The notes under the pieces are model-generated. The model was given only the letters and a program-made list of their open reading frames with translations. It did not search any database and was not told the DNA's origin. The position numbers and the translations under genes were made by a program. Shown here in pieces: positions 51,629-61,766 of a stretch of 64,000 bases of DNA; within the stretch, counting starts at the first letter, position 1, and every line of letters starts with the position of its first letter. Origin of the DNA: Tissierella simiarum (GTDB lineage: Bacteria; Bacillota; Clostridia; Tissierellales; Tissierellaceae); assembly GCF_018917865.1 (NCBI RefSeq), contig NZ_JAHLPM010000002.1:248001-312000 (forward strand), written 5' to 3'.

Positions 51629-53415
51629 TCATACCACCTCCTCTGCGATTCGAACATTTTAGCATATACTCCACTCATTTTAATTAATTCATTATGGGTT
51701 CCTTTCTCAATGATTTCTCCGCCATCTATTACCAAAATTTCATTGGCCAACTTGGTAGAACCTAAACGATGACTGATAAAAATTGTAGTTTTATCTCTCA
51801 TAAGCTCTTCAAATTCTTGATAAATTCTACTTTCCGCAATTGGATCCAAGGCAGCGGTTGGTTCATCCAAAATCTTTATAGGTGCCGAGCTTATTAAGGA
51901 GCGTGCAATAGCTACTTTTTGCCACTGTCCACCTGATAGGTCTGAACCGTCCTTGTGAATTTTTCCAAGAGGTGTACTTAATCCATCTTTCAAATTTGCA
52001 ATTGTATCAGTCAAGGCAACCTTATCAGTAACCTTATGAATATCTTCCATACTTACATCCTCTGAAGTATTACCAAGGGCAATATTGTCCGCAAGAGAAA
52101 CCTCATATCTAGCAAAATCTTGATATACAACTGAAAACATAGCCTTTAAAGTAGATGTTTCATATGTACGAAGTTCCTTTCCGTTAATTAAAATCTCTCC
52201 GTCATATATATCATATAGCCCCGTTAGAAGCTTAATAATGGTAGTTTTACCCGACCCATTTGCACCAACAAAAGCATAGTGCTTACCGCCCTCAATATCA
52301 AATGATACATTGCGTAAGGCGTAGTTTTCTGCATTTGGATACTTAAACCACACATTTTTGAACGACAGTCTCTCAAAAACAGGTGGTATTTTATCAGGCA
52401 AATCAGTTGCACCATCCTGCAAATCCAGAGCCATAAACGCCGTCAAATCATCCATACACCTCTTAGCATATGAAAGGTTTTTTGCTGACTCTTGTAAGGT
52501 CCCTCCAATGGTTGTAGCCATTGTAAAAACAGCCGCAACAATTCCCATGAACATACCAGGGCTTAAAGTTCCAGCTATAACAGGCTTTATAAGAGTAAAT
52601 GATATAAGTAAAGCAATAACTGACATAAAAATACCAGTAGCCTCCATAGCTATTTTTGTTCTAACTGCTACTCTTCCTTGTATTTTTCTAGCTATTTCAA
52701 AGTGCTCACTATGAAGATTTACAATATAGTCGGCATATCCAAAAAGAGTACGCTCCTGTGTGGCTTCACGACTAGTCAAGATATCATCGCTGTAATAGCT
52801 AAAGCGACGTTCGTAAGGCCAAGCTTCCATCCAAGCATTGTAGTTTTTACCCCCAGCCTTAAGTGACATCCAAAACAAAGGTACACTCAAAATGGCAATC
52901 AATATTGCTGCCCACCAAACCTGTGTCAGAATCAAGGACAAAATTGCAGCTATGGAAACAATACTACGAGCAACTATAGCGCAAGCACGTACACCATTTA
53001 GTATGTTTACAACAATACCTTCAGATAAACGCTCCACTAGTTCCCAAGTATCCGAATCTTCAATATATTTATATTTCAGACTTGCCCGTGTGTCTAAGAT
53101 AGTAGGTTCAAGCTTAAGCTCCATAACAATTTTAAGTCGCGATTGCAATAACCCCAAAAGATTATCAAATATGTTACTTATGGCAACAACACCCAGAAGC
53201 ACTCCAAGTGGGGCATATACTTCACTTACTATCAATTTATCTGCAAATACCGCAAAAGCAGTATCTACAAAATACGACGTTGCAAAAACAACCGCAAATG
53301 TGGATATTATAGCCTGTGTGAGTTCCAATAAAACATATACTACTAGTAATAATGGGGAAATTTCAAAAGGAATACGCAGTATATCAATCCATTTGTATTT
53401 TCTTGTTTTTAACAT
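51625..53415 (-). CDS. ABC transporter, fused permease-ATPase (first half of RiPP exporter)
   Basis: 596 aa from the ATG at 53415 (AAAGGGG upstream, spacing long); an ATG at 53454 lacks a site. TM domain, then FVGANGSGKTTIIKLLTG, LSGGQWQKVAIARSL, IKILDEPTAALDPIAE and FISHRLGS. LSGGQWQ is typical of lantibiotic/RiPP exporters. It starts about 45 bp after the YcaO gene, in the same operon. Confidence 0.92.
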   Translation of the reverse strand: MLKTRKYKWIDILRIPFEISPLLLVVYVLLELTQAIISTFAVVFATSYFVDTAFAVFADKLIVSEVYAPLGVLLGVVAISNIFDNLLGLLQSRLKIVMELKLEPTILDTRASLKYKYIEDSDTWELVERLSEGIVVNILNGVRACAIVARSIVSIAAILSLILTQVWWAAILIAILSVPLFWMSLKAGGKNYNAWMEAWPYERRFSYYSDDILTSREATQERTLFGYADYIVNLHSEHFEIARKIQGRVAVRTKIAMEATGIFMSVIALLISFTLIKPVIAGTLSPGMFMGIVAAVFTMATTIGGTLQESAKNLSYAKRCMDDLTAFMALDLQDGATDLPDKIPPVFERLSFKNVWFKYPNAENYALRNVSFDIEGGKHYAFVGANGSGKTTIIKLLTGLYDIYDGEILINGKELRTYETSTLKAMFSVVYQDFARYEVSLADNIALGNTSEDVSMEDIHKVTDKVALTDTIANLKDGLSTPLGKIHKDGSDLSGGQWQKVAIARSLISSAPIKILDEPTAALDPIAESRIYQEFEELMRDKTTIFISHRLGSTKLANEILVIDGGEIIEKGTHNELIKMSGVYAKMFESQRRWYE

Positions 53416-53460
53416 TAAATCATGCCACCCCTTTATAATATTTTTACAAGGCATTGATAT

Positions 53461-55698
53461 TTAATGCTGATAGTCACCCATAAATAACTCTTCATACGTG
53501 ATCTTTTTATCGCTATAGCCACATCTAATACCAAATTCAAACAATCTTTTGCTGGCCGAGATTATTGGATGATTCATTCTTTGAATTTCGCCAGTTACTA
53601 TTGTTCTGACAACTTTAACGTTCATGCCTGGCTTGGTCAATTCAACATAATAAACATCTCCACCAATTTTATCTTTAATTAGACTCGTTATTTTTTGAAT
53701 GAGATCATAGGAGCTGTTAAATTCAAAAACTGACTTTCCTATTACTGTTTTCTTATCTGTTTTTCCTAGTATATCCTTATTTACTACAAAATGCTGATTA
53801 TAAAGATTAACTAGACTTGTAGACAAAACACTCCTAGTTATTAAGCTAGATTTACTACCGCCAAAAAGAGAATCGCAAAACTGCACAGCTTCTGTAATAG
53901 AACGTTCAAGTGCTATTTCTGGTGATACATGACACCCAAACCCGTTATAAGAATATTGCGAGAAATTTTCTCTATTTGTTATATAAGTTCTAAATACAGG
54001 AATTGTCAAATCATTGGTATAGTCGCGTGTTATAATGTCATATCCCATAGATTTAACCTTTGCTACAATTTCTTTTACTTTCGCACTACTTGAACTCGTA
54101 AAGTCAACTATAGGCAATATATACGGGTTGGATTGACCTATAAGCCAAGCATCATGCTCAATGACCTCAAAAAGTCCATGTAATATAGCATCCTCTAATG
54201 TTGCACCTGACGCAACCCCGGTTGACGCTGTTCCGAACAGTGTACCCTTAAGTTCAACGTCAAACATAAAAACTAAAAAAGCTGGCACTAACTTTTTACC
54301 CGCACCAGATAGGGAAGTTGCAACAACCCAATCGGTTTCAATATTTTCATCAAACTTTTCGTAAGCCGTGTTTGTGTTCATTATCGTGCTAGCTAAGTAT
54401 GGCATATCTATAGCAAGCTTCTTTACATCTCTGTATTTAGCGGCAATGACTGGAACGTCACCTGTGTATTGTCTACTAATATGTTCTATCATCTCAAAAC
54501 CTGCAGAAAAATAAGCTTGAGATTTTGTAAGACCCTTACCAGCCCCCCTATCAGATCTTAGGATATATGATAGATCGCATGTACTCATTTCATCGGAATA
54601 TGCACTAAATGAAGGTGCAATATCTCTAAAAGGGTTACCATCATCAAACTCAATCCTAATTTTAGATCCTAGCTTTTTAAGTTCCTTATCTAGTATTTCC
54701 TTGGTTTCACTTTCGGTTTTTGAACGAATACCGCCGGTTTGGTATTTAACGGTATCATAGGATAGGTGGGTAGAGTTTGTGTCTAAAATCTCGTTTAAAG
54801 CGGTCTCCGTGTTAACTTTAATGTAATTTTTATTGATCCCTTTGCAAAAATCGCAGTAAGTGGTAGGCAACTTTACATCTTTGTCTACACACAAAGATGT
54901 AGTTTTAAAGAGGTATTGGCAGTTTATAAGTTCTGACGACAAACCGTTAAAATGCCTTGTTATTTCAGCGTATACTTTATTAACCAAGTACGATATAACA
55001 CTCTCTTCAAATTCAAATGAAACACTAGAAACACTATATGAATATTTAAGGCTTTTTAAGTCATTAATCTCTATCTTTTCATCACAAGAAACATGAGTGT
55101 TTATATTTTTGAGCTTAGAGCTTATAATGCATTCCAAGCAGACACTTTTTTTAGGCACAACTAACGGTCCTACCATAATATCAATCCCGTTAAAATTAAC
55201 TTGGACAAATGGCTTATTATACTTATATAATTTTTCATTTACACTCAATAAATCTGCATATGTACAATCAGATGGTGCAAATATAGCAACATCAAAATCG
55301 CAAATAAAAGTATCTTCAAGAAAGCTAACGGTAGTTATACGAAAACATTCTTTAATTTTATCAAATTCATCACTAAATGCACCATCCCCTATCACTAAGG
55401 TTTTCGGCAGTTTTTTTGTTGTAGAGTTAGTTTGAGGTATCTTTATAACTCCTTCATTCAAAATAGTTAGTAGAAAATTTCTAACTTCTTGCATTGAGTA
55501 TCTATCTTTAAAATTTTTTTCAATTTCTTCAAAGGTATTATTTCCATCAACATATAACAATACCTCCTCAAGAAGAGTAGGCTCACAATAAAACACCTTA
55601 ATTTCCCCTGAAGAAAAGGAAGAAATTACCCTATTGCTATCATTTCGATAGTTGTATAATTCATTAATTAATGGTATGTCATATGGGTCATATCTCAT
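53461..55698 (-). CDS. Fused RRE / E1-like / YcaO cyclodehydratase
   Basis: 745 aa, GGGGGG upstream. Residues 1-90 are PqqD/RRE-like (EPTLLEEVLLYVDGNNTFEEI...). About 95-300 is a ThiF/E1-like domain (TLVIGDGAF, GPLVVPKKSVCLECIISS) with the zinc ligands CLEC ... CDFC. The rest is YcaO (GAGKGLTKSQAYFSAGFEMIEHIS, GATLEDAILHGLFEVIEHDAW, ALERSITEAVQF). The C-terminus lacks the PxPxP tail usual in azoline-forming YcaO proteins. It likely binds the precursor leader and activates backbone amides with ATP to make azolines or related changes. No dehydrogenase is adjacent. Confidence 0.9.
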   Translation of the reverse strand: MRYDPYDIPLINELYNYRNDSNRVISSFSSGEIKVFYCEPTLLEEVLLYVDGNNTFEEIEKNFKDRYSMQEVRNFLLTILNEGVIKIPQTNSTTKKLPKTLVIGDGAFSDEFDKIKECFRITTVSFLEDTFICDFDVAIFAPSDCTYADLLSVNEKLYKYNKPFVQVNFNGIDIMVGPLVVPKKSVCLECIISSKLKNINTHVSCDEKIEINDLKSLKYSYSVSSVSFEFEESVISYLVNKVYAEITRHFNGLSSELINCQYLFKTTSLCVDKDVKLPTTYCDFCKGINKNYIKVNTETALNEILDTNSTHLSYDTVKYQTGGIRSKTESETKEILDKELKKLGSKIRIEFDDGNPFRDIAPSFSAYSDEMSTCDLSYILRSDRGAGKGLTKSQAYFSAGFEMIEHISRQYTGDVPVIAAKYRDVKKLAIDMPYLASTIMNTNTAYEKFDENIETDWVVATSLSGAGKKLVPAFLVFMFDVELKGTLFGTASTGVASGATLEDAILHGLFEVIEHDAWLIGQSNPYILPIVDFTSSSSAKVKEIVAKVKSMGYDIITRDYTNDLTIPVFRTYITNRENFSQYSYNGFGCHVSPEIALERSITEAVQFCDSLFGGSKSSLITRSVLSTSLVNLYNQHFVVNKDILGKTDKKTVIGKSVFEFNSSYDLIQKITSLIKDKIGGDVYYVELTKPGMNVKVVRTIVTGEIQRMNHPIISASKRLFEFGIRCGYSDKKITYEELFMGDYQH

Positions 55699-55759
55699 AA
55701 TATCTTCTCCCCCCTAACCAATAGTTACACATGTAATTGATTCCAACTAGCCATAAAAG

Positions 55760-55798
55760 TAGACATTGGGAAAGGCATATCCACTCCCCCAATGTCTA
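55760..55798 (-). terminator. Hairpin between precursor and YcaO genes
   Basis: TAGACATTGGG / CCCAATGTCTA stem with a 17-nt loop, 17 bp after the precursor stop. A partial terminator or RNA stabiliser here would let the precursor be made in excess over the enzymes, a common RiPP arrangement (inference). Confidence 0.7.
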
Positions 55799-55814
55799 TT
55801 GATTTATGGGGCAC

Positions 55815-55907
55815 TTAGTTTGTGTATTTTTGTTCGTTTCCGTTTTGGCTTCCACCCAACGGTTTTACCAACTGCTCTTTTTGCTCTTTAACTACGGTAA
55901 TCTTCAT
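55815..55907 (-). CDS. Candidate RiPP precursor peptide (30 aa)
   Basis: ATG at 55907 with GGGGGG 7 nt upstream. Leader MKITVVKEQKEQLVKPLGG ends in a double-Gly; the remainder, SQNGNEQKYTN, would be an 11-residue core with one Ser and one Thr and no Cys. It is first in the operon before a hairpin, the RRE-YcaO fusion and the two transporters, where a precursor is expected. I know no described RiPP with this core. The exporters lack a C39 protease, so another enzyme would have to cut at Gly-Gly. Confidence 0.7.
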   Translation of the reverse strand: MKITVVKEQKEQLVKPLGGSQNGNEQKYTN

Positions 55908-56208
55908 AACAACACCCCCCATTTTTAAAAATACTATGACCCTATAATATACATTTCGTAGCAAATGCTCCTAGGTCAAAGTTCAATATGATAAATACTA
56001 AAATTTTCCATATTGATAAAGTAAGTATATATTCCTTTCTTCCTTTAGTCAATAAAAATCAAATGACAATATACGACAAACGCATGAGAAGTTAGTGGAA
56101 GCAAAAGCAAAGCCAAATCAAATTATTACAATTCCATGAGCGTATTAAAAAATATATTGACGTAAGTCCATCTCCCTACTTTTTCACCCAAATCTTAAAT
56201 ATTACACT
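55908..56208. other. Intergenic region between RiPP operon and Tn7-like module
   Basis: The promoter of the RiPP operon should lie at its left end, but I find no clear -35/-10 pair. Short inverted repeats occur (for example GCATTT/AAATG around 55955-55970). A short open stretch around 56090-56170 resembles eroded coding sequence; not assignable. Confidence 0.35.
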
Positions 56209-56474
56209 TTATAACCTTGTAACTACAAATGGTACAAGGAATATTTTTTGTGGTATCATTCCTTTATATACATAATCATATCCTGGAAAATTTTTATCAT
56301 AAATTAATTGTAAAATTTCTATCTTTTCTTTTCTATTAAAATCATATTTAATAATAGATAAATGATTTTTTAATCCTTTAATATCTCTATAAATATTTTT
56401 TTCAATGAATTTATACTATTTAATTTATTAAGACTATTATTTGAAAAACCTTTTTCATTTGATCTTTTTTTCAT
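56209..56474 (-). pseudogene. Small ORF broken by a one-base frameshift
   Basis: ATG at 56474 with AGGGGG upstream: MKKRSNEKGFSNNSLNKLN... then, after adding one base at the A7 run (56396-56402), NIYRDIKGLKNHLSIIKYDF ... DKNFPGYDYVYKGMIPQKIF, ending in TAA at 56209. About 88 aa if restored. I do not recognise it. The break mirrors those in tnsD and tnsE. Confidence 0.5.
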
Positions 56475-56577
56475 TTTTCCCCCTATTAGATATGTTTTAT
56501 TTTTAATATTCCTATTTCATTTTATTGTATCATATTTCAGAATTTTGTCCTATTTAATTATATTTTGTTTATTTCAA

Positions 56578-58053
56578 TCAATCTATATATGTATTCATAT
56601 GTATGATTAATTGATTTTCATTATATCTATGTCTGATTCTAGTAGTATAAACACCATTTTCTCTAACTTGTTTAATTCTTTACTATCCCAGACTCCATTA
56701 CCATTAACTAATCTAAAACAATTTTAAAACATATGCTCGCCCAACTTTCTCTTTTAGAATTACATAATAATAACATAGATAATGATTTTTCTTCTCTTTC
56801 TATTTCAATTAAGTTAAATTCTCTTTTATCTTTTAATACTATTCTTCCCGCTACATATTTTCTATTGGTTTGTCCATCTTTAAGTTTTGTAAATTTTTTA
56901 CCTCGTTTTCCTTCTGGTAAATCATTAATTATAACTTGTATATGGTCAACTTCTTCTTTTTTTGGAGTAGCTTCATTATTTCAATAAACTCTTGCAACTC
57001 TCCTTTTACTGATATATTCTCTATGTTTTTATATTCAATTCCTTTTAATCTATATATTCCACCAATATCTGCTGAAGTTCTTAGGTTATTATTCTCTATT
57101 TCATAAACATTAGTATTTTCATCCTCTTTTATTCTCAAGGGTCTTATGTTCTTTTTCTTTCCATTTATTTTTATATTATTAATATAGGAATGTTTTGTAT
57201 TTAAAGTATCTATGAAATCAGATTGTTGATTTTTTGCACCATCTATTTTTGAATCTAAAGTCTTATCATCAGTTATATTTAAATTTTTATACCTTCTGGA
57301 TTTAGGATGATTACTAATATTTAATTTATTTATATATTTAGAACTTATATATATCTCCTTAGCATTTATTATTTTGTTTTTTACTTCAATAATCTCAAAT
57401 ATTCTAATTATATTTTTTTCTTCATGTATCCTAGCTTTTATTTGTAAATTTTCAAATAAAAAATCGTAGCTTATATTTCCACAAAGCCATATATTTTTTC
57501 CTATCTGATTAAACATTTTTAAAATATTTTCATTTGTTATAATCCAAGCTAAATGTTTTATATAAGATGATTCTAATAATTTTCTTTCATATTCATCAAA
57601 AAAGTCTATATATAAGTTTCTATCTTTATCAAATCTGAATACAAAATATTTTGTAAGAGAATCTAGTTCAACTATTCTATTTAATAGAAATCTATTTGTT
57701 GCTATTACTGCTCTTATAATTTCTAATGCAGGTATCCTGTACTCTTTTCCATTTTTATATCCTACAAAAATATCAGTTCTTATTTCTTTAGAATTAATAT
57801 TTAAATAATCTTGAGTAAGTCTAAAATCTATATTATTTAAGTTCAAATCTATAACTAATTCATTTTTATTGTTTTGTACACTATTTAAATTACCATTAGA
57901 GTAATATCTTCCAAATGCTAAAAAGTGGGTTGATGCCCAATCAAGCATTATTTTTTCTACTGTGGTATTGCTTTTAAAATAAGCATCTATTACCCATTTA
58001 TTTTCAAATTTATATGGCGTATCTATCCAATATAGTTTTACATATTCATCCAT
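56578..58053 (-). pseudogene. tnsE: tnsE-like gene of the Tn7-like element, with frame breaks
   Basis: The first 374 codons (56929-58053) carry a TnsE-like N-terminal part (YVKLYWIDTPYKFENKWVIDAYF). After +1 base at the A7 run (56957-56963) the frame reads VIINDLPEGKRGKKFTKLKD then GQTNRKYVAGRIV, LIEIEREEKSLSMLLL: the TnsE C-terminal domain. Two further one-base losses in A/T runs lead to LVNGNGVWDSKELNKLE and NGVYTTRIRHRYNENQ. Restored length about 492 aa, near the 538 of Tn7 TnsE. TnsE directs insertion to conjugal or replicating DNA; it is probably non-functional unless the breaks are bypassed. Confidence 0.75.
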
Positions 58054-58084
58054 TTTAAATGGCCAATTTTTTTGAATTATTTTA

Positions 58085-59979
58085 TTAATGCTTATACCTC
58101 CAATCTATATGCTTTTGAATAGTATTATTTATTTTCATAAAATCATCTGTTCTAATTCCAGCAAGTCTCTGAACTTGCCAAAGTTTTATATATTCTTCAT
58201 CTTCATATTTTTTATCAACGATTAGCTTACTTCTTCTAATTTGAAAATCTTCTATAGATTCATTAACCAAATTAAAATATGCTTCTGTCAAAGGTAACTT
58301 TTTAATATTTTTTTCTATCATTGTTAAAATATTTATCTCCTTACATAAGCTAGACTTGCTAATACGTATAGGTTTTTCTTGCTCTATTAACTTGTTATAT
58401 TTAATTTTTAATTTACTAACTATTTCTTTATCTCTCTTTTCCCAGTTTACCCTTTCATTACTTTTAAAATTTATTTTAGACTTATCAACAACTTCAGGTA
58501 AATTTTCTAATAGCCAATTCTTATCATTACTATATAAGTATGTATATTCTTTTTGGCAAAGTTTTCTTATTTCAGTTCTTGAAAATGTAGGATTTCCCAT
58601 TATTTTATTTAATATATTCTTCTTATAAGTTTCAATATGTGTATCCTTATTTTCTGTTTTTATAATTGCTTTATCAATTTTAATATTACTACCTCTAAAA
58701 TAATTTATATCAAGATTTTTATCAAATTTAATTATAGTTTTAGGATCACAACTCATTATCCTTGATAATTCTCTAAGTCCATATCTTCCTTCACTAAGAT
58801 ACCCTTGAATCTTATCCTCCCAAACATGTCCAAACTCTTTAATTCTTCCTATTTTATATCTATCTTTACTGTCTTTATCCGGACCTTTTCGAGAATATAT
58901 AAATCCACAATCACAAGTAAATGTTCCTATAGGATTTCTAGTTTTATAATCAGAAGTTATGTTTATATTTTCCACTACATCCTTTTTATAATGTTCTGCC
59001 GCAACATTCAAGCATGGCCAAGGAGATTTTCCAAATGGATTAATATAATCAGATTCCTTTGTCTCAAAAAAACTTCTATGTTTTCTACTAAAAAGTTTAT
59101 AAATAATATATGTCTTATTGGATGAACAACTCTATTAGAGTTCCTTGTTATGACTTTTAGCCAATTATATTCATCATTCTTATCAATACTTGATTCCATT
59201 AATTCTAAAAATTTATCTCCATAAAAACTAATTAACTCATCATATAATTCTTCTTGTCTTATTCTATTATTTATTGATAATAAATTTTTCGTATGAAGAA
59301 TTTGTCTATATTTTTTATTAATTATATCTTTATTAAAAGTATCTAAATTTGTATTCAATATATAACTTGCACACCTTGATACTGATATTAGTTTTTCTGA
59401 AATATCTTCATCTTCTTCATACTCAACTTTTAAATCTAATAATTTTTCATCCAATTTTATAAATTCTAATCTACTCGTATTTGTTTTATTTATTTTATAT
59501 TTTTTTAATTTTACGCCGTTATTCTTACATAAAAACACACCTTGTAATTGATGATCTCTACGGATATAAACTTCTCCATATTTATCAATATCATTTTTAG
59601 CACATTCAGGACAATAATATATACCTTGTTTTTTACATACAGATCCTGCTATTATTCCTATTTTATGATATATGCCTTTTCCATCACTATATTTCATATT
59701 GTCTATTAATTCTATTTTTCTATTTTCAGGTAGAAACGGAGAATAAAAAGGAAATATAGTATGATTTTTTATAATATAATTTGATGTATATTTACTACCT
59801 AAATTATTAGATACATTATCTAAATAACTAGCTAGTCCTAAAGTTGGAATGACATTTTCATTAACAAAAATTTCTCTAATAGTATCTTTATAATCTTTAT
59901 TCCCTATATAATAATGATACCGACCAATAGCTCCATATAAAAGTTCACTTTCATAAGGATCTGTAAAGAAAGTAAGCAT
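58085..59979 (-). pseudogene. tnsD: tnsD/TniQ-family gene with one frameshift
   Basis: Two overlapping frames make one TnsD of about 631 aa. Frame 1 (59008-59979): LTFFTDPYESELLYGAIGRYH, zinc-finger part YYCPECAKND ... YIRRDHQLQGVFLC, HPIRHILFINFLVENIEVF. Adding one T at the T7 run (59066-59072) gives FETKESDYINPFGKSPWPCL, which runs straight into frame 2 (NVAAEHYKKD, RNPIGTFTCDCGFIYSRKGP). TnsD binds the attachment site and recruits TnsC. The usual final His of the CCCH finger is replaced (LCKNNG). Overlaps tnsC-tnsE order of Tn7. Confidence 0.8.
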
Positions 59980-59981
59980 AA

Positions 59982-61676
59982 CTACTCCACCTTTAAAAGT
60001 TCTTGTGTTGAATCTCTAGTATAGCCTTTCTCTTTTAATATTTCATATACATGAATATTTTTATTTTTAGCAAGTTCATATATCTTTCTTAAATCTTTTT
60101 CCTCGTATAATAAGGTGTTATTACTTTTATCATGTTTCTTTTTCTCATTCATATTTAAAGCCTTTTTTATCGTATCTGATTTAATAACATTATACTCATC
60201 ATCTATTCCAAATTTATTAACAACTGTATTAACTAAATTTTCTATTTCTGTTTGTGTAAGTTCATTAAATATTGCTAATGAATTCAAATCTAATATTAAA
60301 TTTTCTACCATATTATTTCTCTTTAGCTCAAATAATTTTTCTTCATTTTTCGCCATTTCTTTAATTCTTCCTGATAATTGCAAGTTATTTTTATGTCTAA
60401 AAGTAATGTCATCTAAATTTATAGTTATATCCTCATACTTCATTATTTCTGTCCTATTATTGGTTTTAAGTGCTTTTATCATTGGTTGTATCATGGAAAG
60501 ATCTTCCTTAGAAGTCTTAGTTATAATTTGTTTTGTTATTTTTTCATTATCTGTATTTAAAGCCCTTTCTTGAGCTAGTATGAATAAATTTACAGCTATT
60601 GCTGTTATTCCTTGGCATTCATCATAAAAATAATCTTTCAGTTCTTGTGTTAACTCGCATTTATTTTTAAGCCATTGAAACTCCCATAATGTTTCTATAA
60701 AAAAGTCCCATTCATCACTATCTTTAGACATTCTGTCCCATATAATATTTCCTTCACTTCCTGCTCTTCTAGCCTGTCTAAAATCTCTTTTAAATATTTT
60801 AAGTGCTTTAAATGTTCCTATTAAAACAGTTGGTATTCCTACAGTATTAGTTAATGTTACAAAAAAATTAAGCATTTCATCAGGATCATTTTTAGAATTA
60901 ATTAAATGTTGTATTTCATCTATTACTAAAACACCTATTCCATACATACTTGCTAATGATGTCATATGTAGCATCATTGACGATGTTATTCTATTTAGAT
61001 ATCCGTACTTTTCTAAATATCTTGTTCCTAACAAGTCATCTATAGCTTTAAAAAAATTTTTACAAAGTGTAGAAAGATTTCCATCATATGGACAGTCAAT
61101 CTTTAACCATACTATTTGTGTTCTACTTAATGCTCTCGATTTATATTCTTCGTGTTTTATAATTTGTGGATACATAAGCAATAATCTCTCAATTGTGGTA
61201 GTTTTACCTATTCCTGAAATTCCTATAATGGAAAGACTGTCAGCTGTGGATCGTATATGTTCCATATTTTGATTTAAAATATCATCTCTTTCTTCTTGCT
61301 TTATAGACTGTATATCATTTAATATTTTTAATCTTTCAAAATAAGTTTTATCCATTGGATTTCTTGCAAGATATCCTCGCCTTATAATTGTCGATAATTT
61401 ACTTTCTATTATGAAATGATCTGGCAGTGGTTGTATAAAGTTTTTTATCCTTTTTATCATATGATGCCTTAAATTTTTATTCTTAGATTTCTCTGTGTAA
61501 TCTACTATTGGATATCTAGTAAATTGTTCTAATATATTATCTTCTGAAAATATTGCTGGTAAAGCTTCAATAAATGGATTATTTGAATATTCTAGCAGCT
61601 CTTGATCTTTGTAATTTGCAATTTCAACTCTTCCTTTTAATAAAGGTGCTATTTTATTTTTTTCCAAGATTCTCAT
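59982..61676 (-). CDS. tnsC: TnsC-like AAA+ transposition regulator
   Basis: 564 aa (Tn7 TnsC is 555). Walker A IIGISGIGKTTTIERLLL at about 150-165, Walker B VLVIDEIQHLINSKND, sensor region TVLIGTFKALKIF and RQARRAGSE. It polymerises on target DNA and links TnsD/E to the TnsAB transposase. The start at 61676 overlaps its own GGG ribosome site, so initiation may depend on coupling to the end of tnsB (see findings). Confidence 0.92.
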   Translation of the reverse strand: MRILEKNKIAPLLKGRVEIANYKDQELLEYSNNPFIEALPAIFSEDNILEQFTRYPIVDYTEKSKNKNLRHHMIKRIKNFIQPLPDHFIIESKLSTIIRRGYLARNPMDKTYFERLKILNDIQSIKQEERDDILNQNMEHIRSTADSLSIIGISGIGKTTTIERLLLMYPQIIKHEEYKSRALSRTQIVWLKIDCPYDGNLSTLCKNFFKAIDDLLGTRYLEKYGYLNRITSSMMLHMTSLASMYGIGVLVIDEIQHLINSKNDPDEMLNFFVTLTNTVGIPTVLIGTFKALKIFKRDFRQARRAGSEGNIIWDRMSKDSDEWDFFIETLWEFQWLKNKCELTQELKDYFYDECQGITAIAVNLFILAQERALNTDNEKITKQIITKTSKEDLSMIQPMIKALKTNNRTEIMKYEDITINLDDITFRHKNNLQLSGRIKEMAKNEEKLFELKRNNMVENLILDLNSLAIFNELTQTEIENLVNTVVNKFGIDDEYNVIKSDTIKKALNMNEKKKHDKSNNTLLYEEKDLRKIYELAKNKNIHVYEILKEKGYTRDSTQELLKVE

Positions 61677-61766
61677 CCCTTTTCATTCTCAATTTATTCA
61701 TTAGAGTTTCATGCCGAGTATCCTTTTGCTCTTCTTCCTGTTTTGTATTTTTATTAAAATGGCTCA

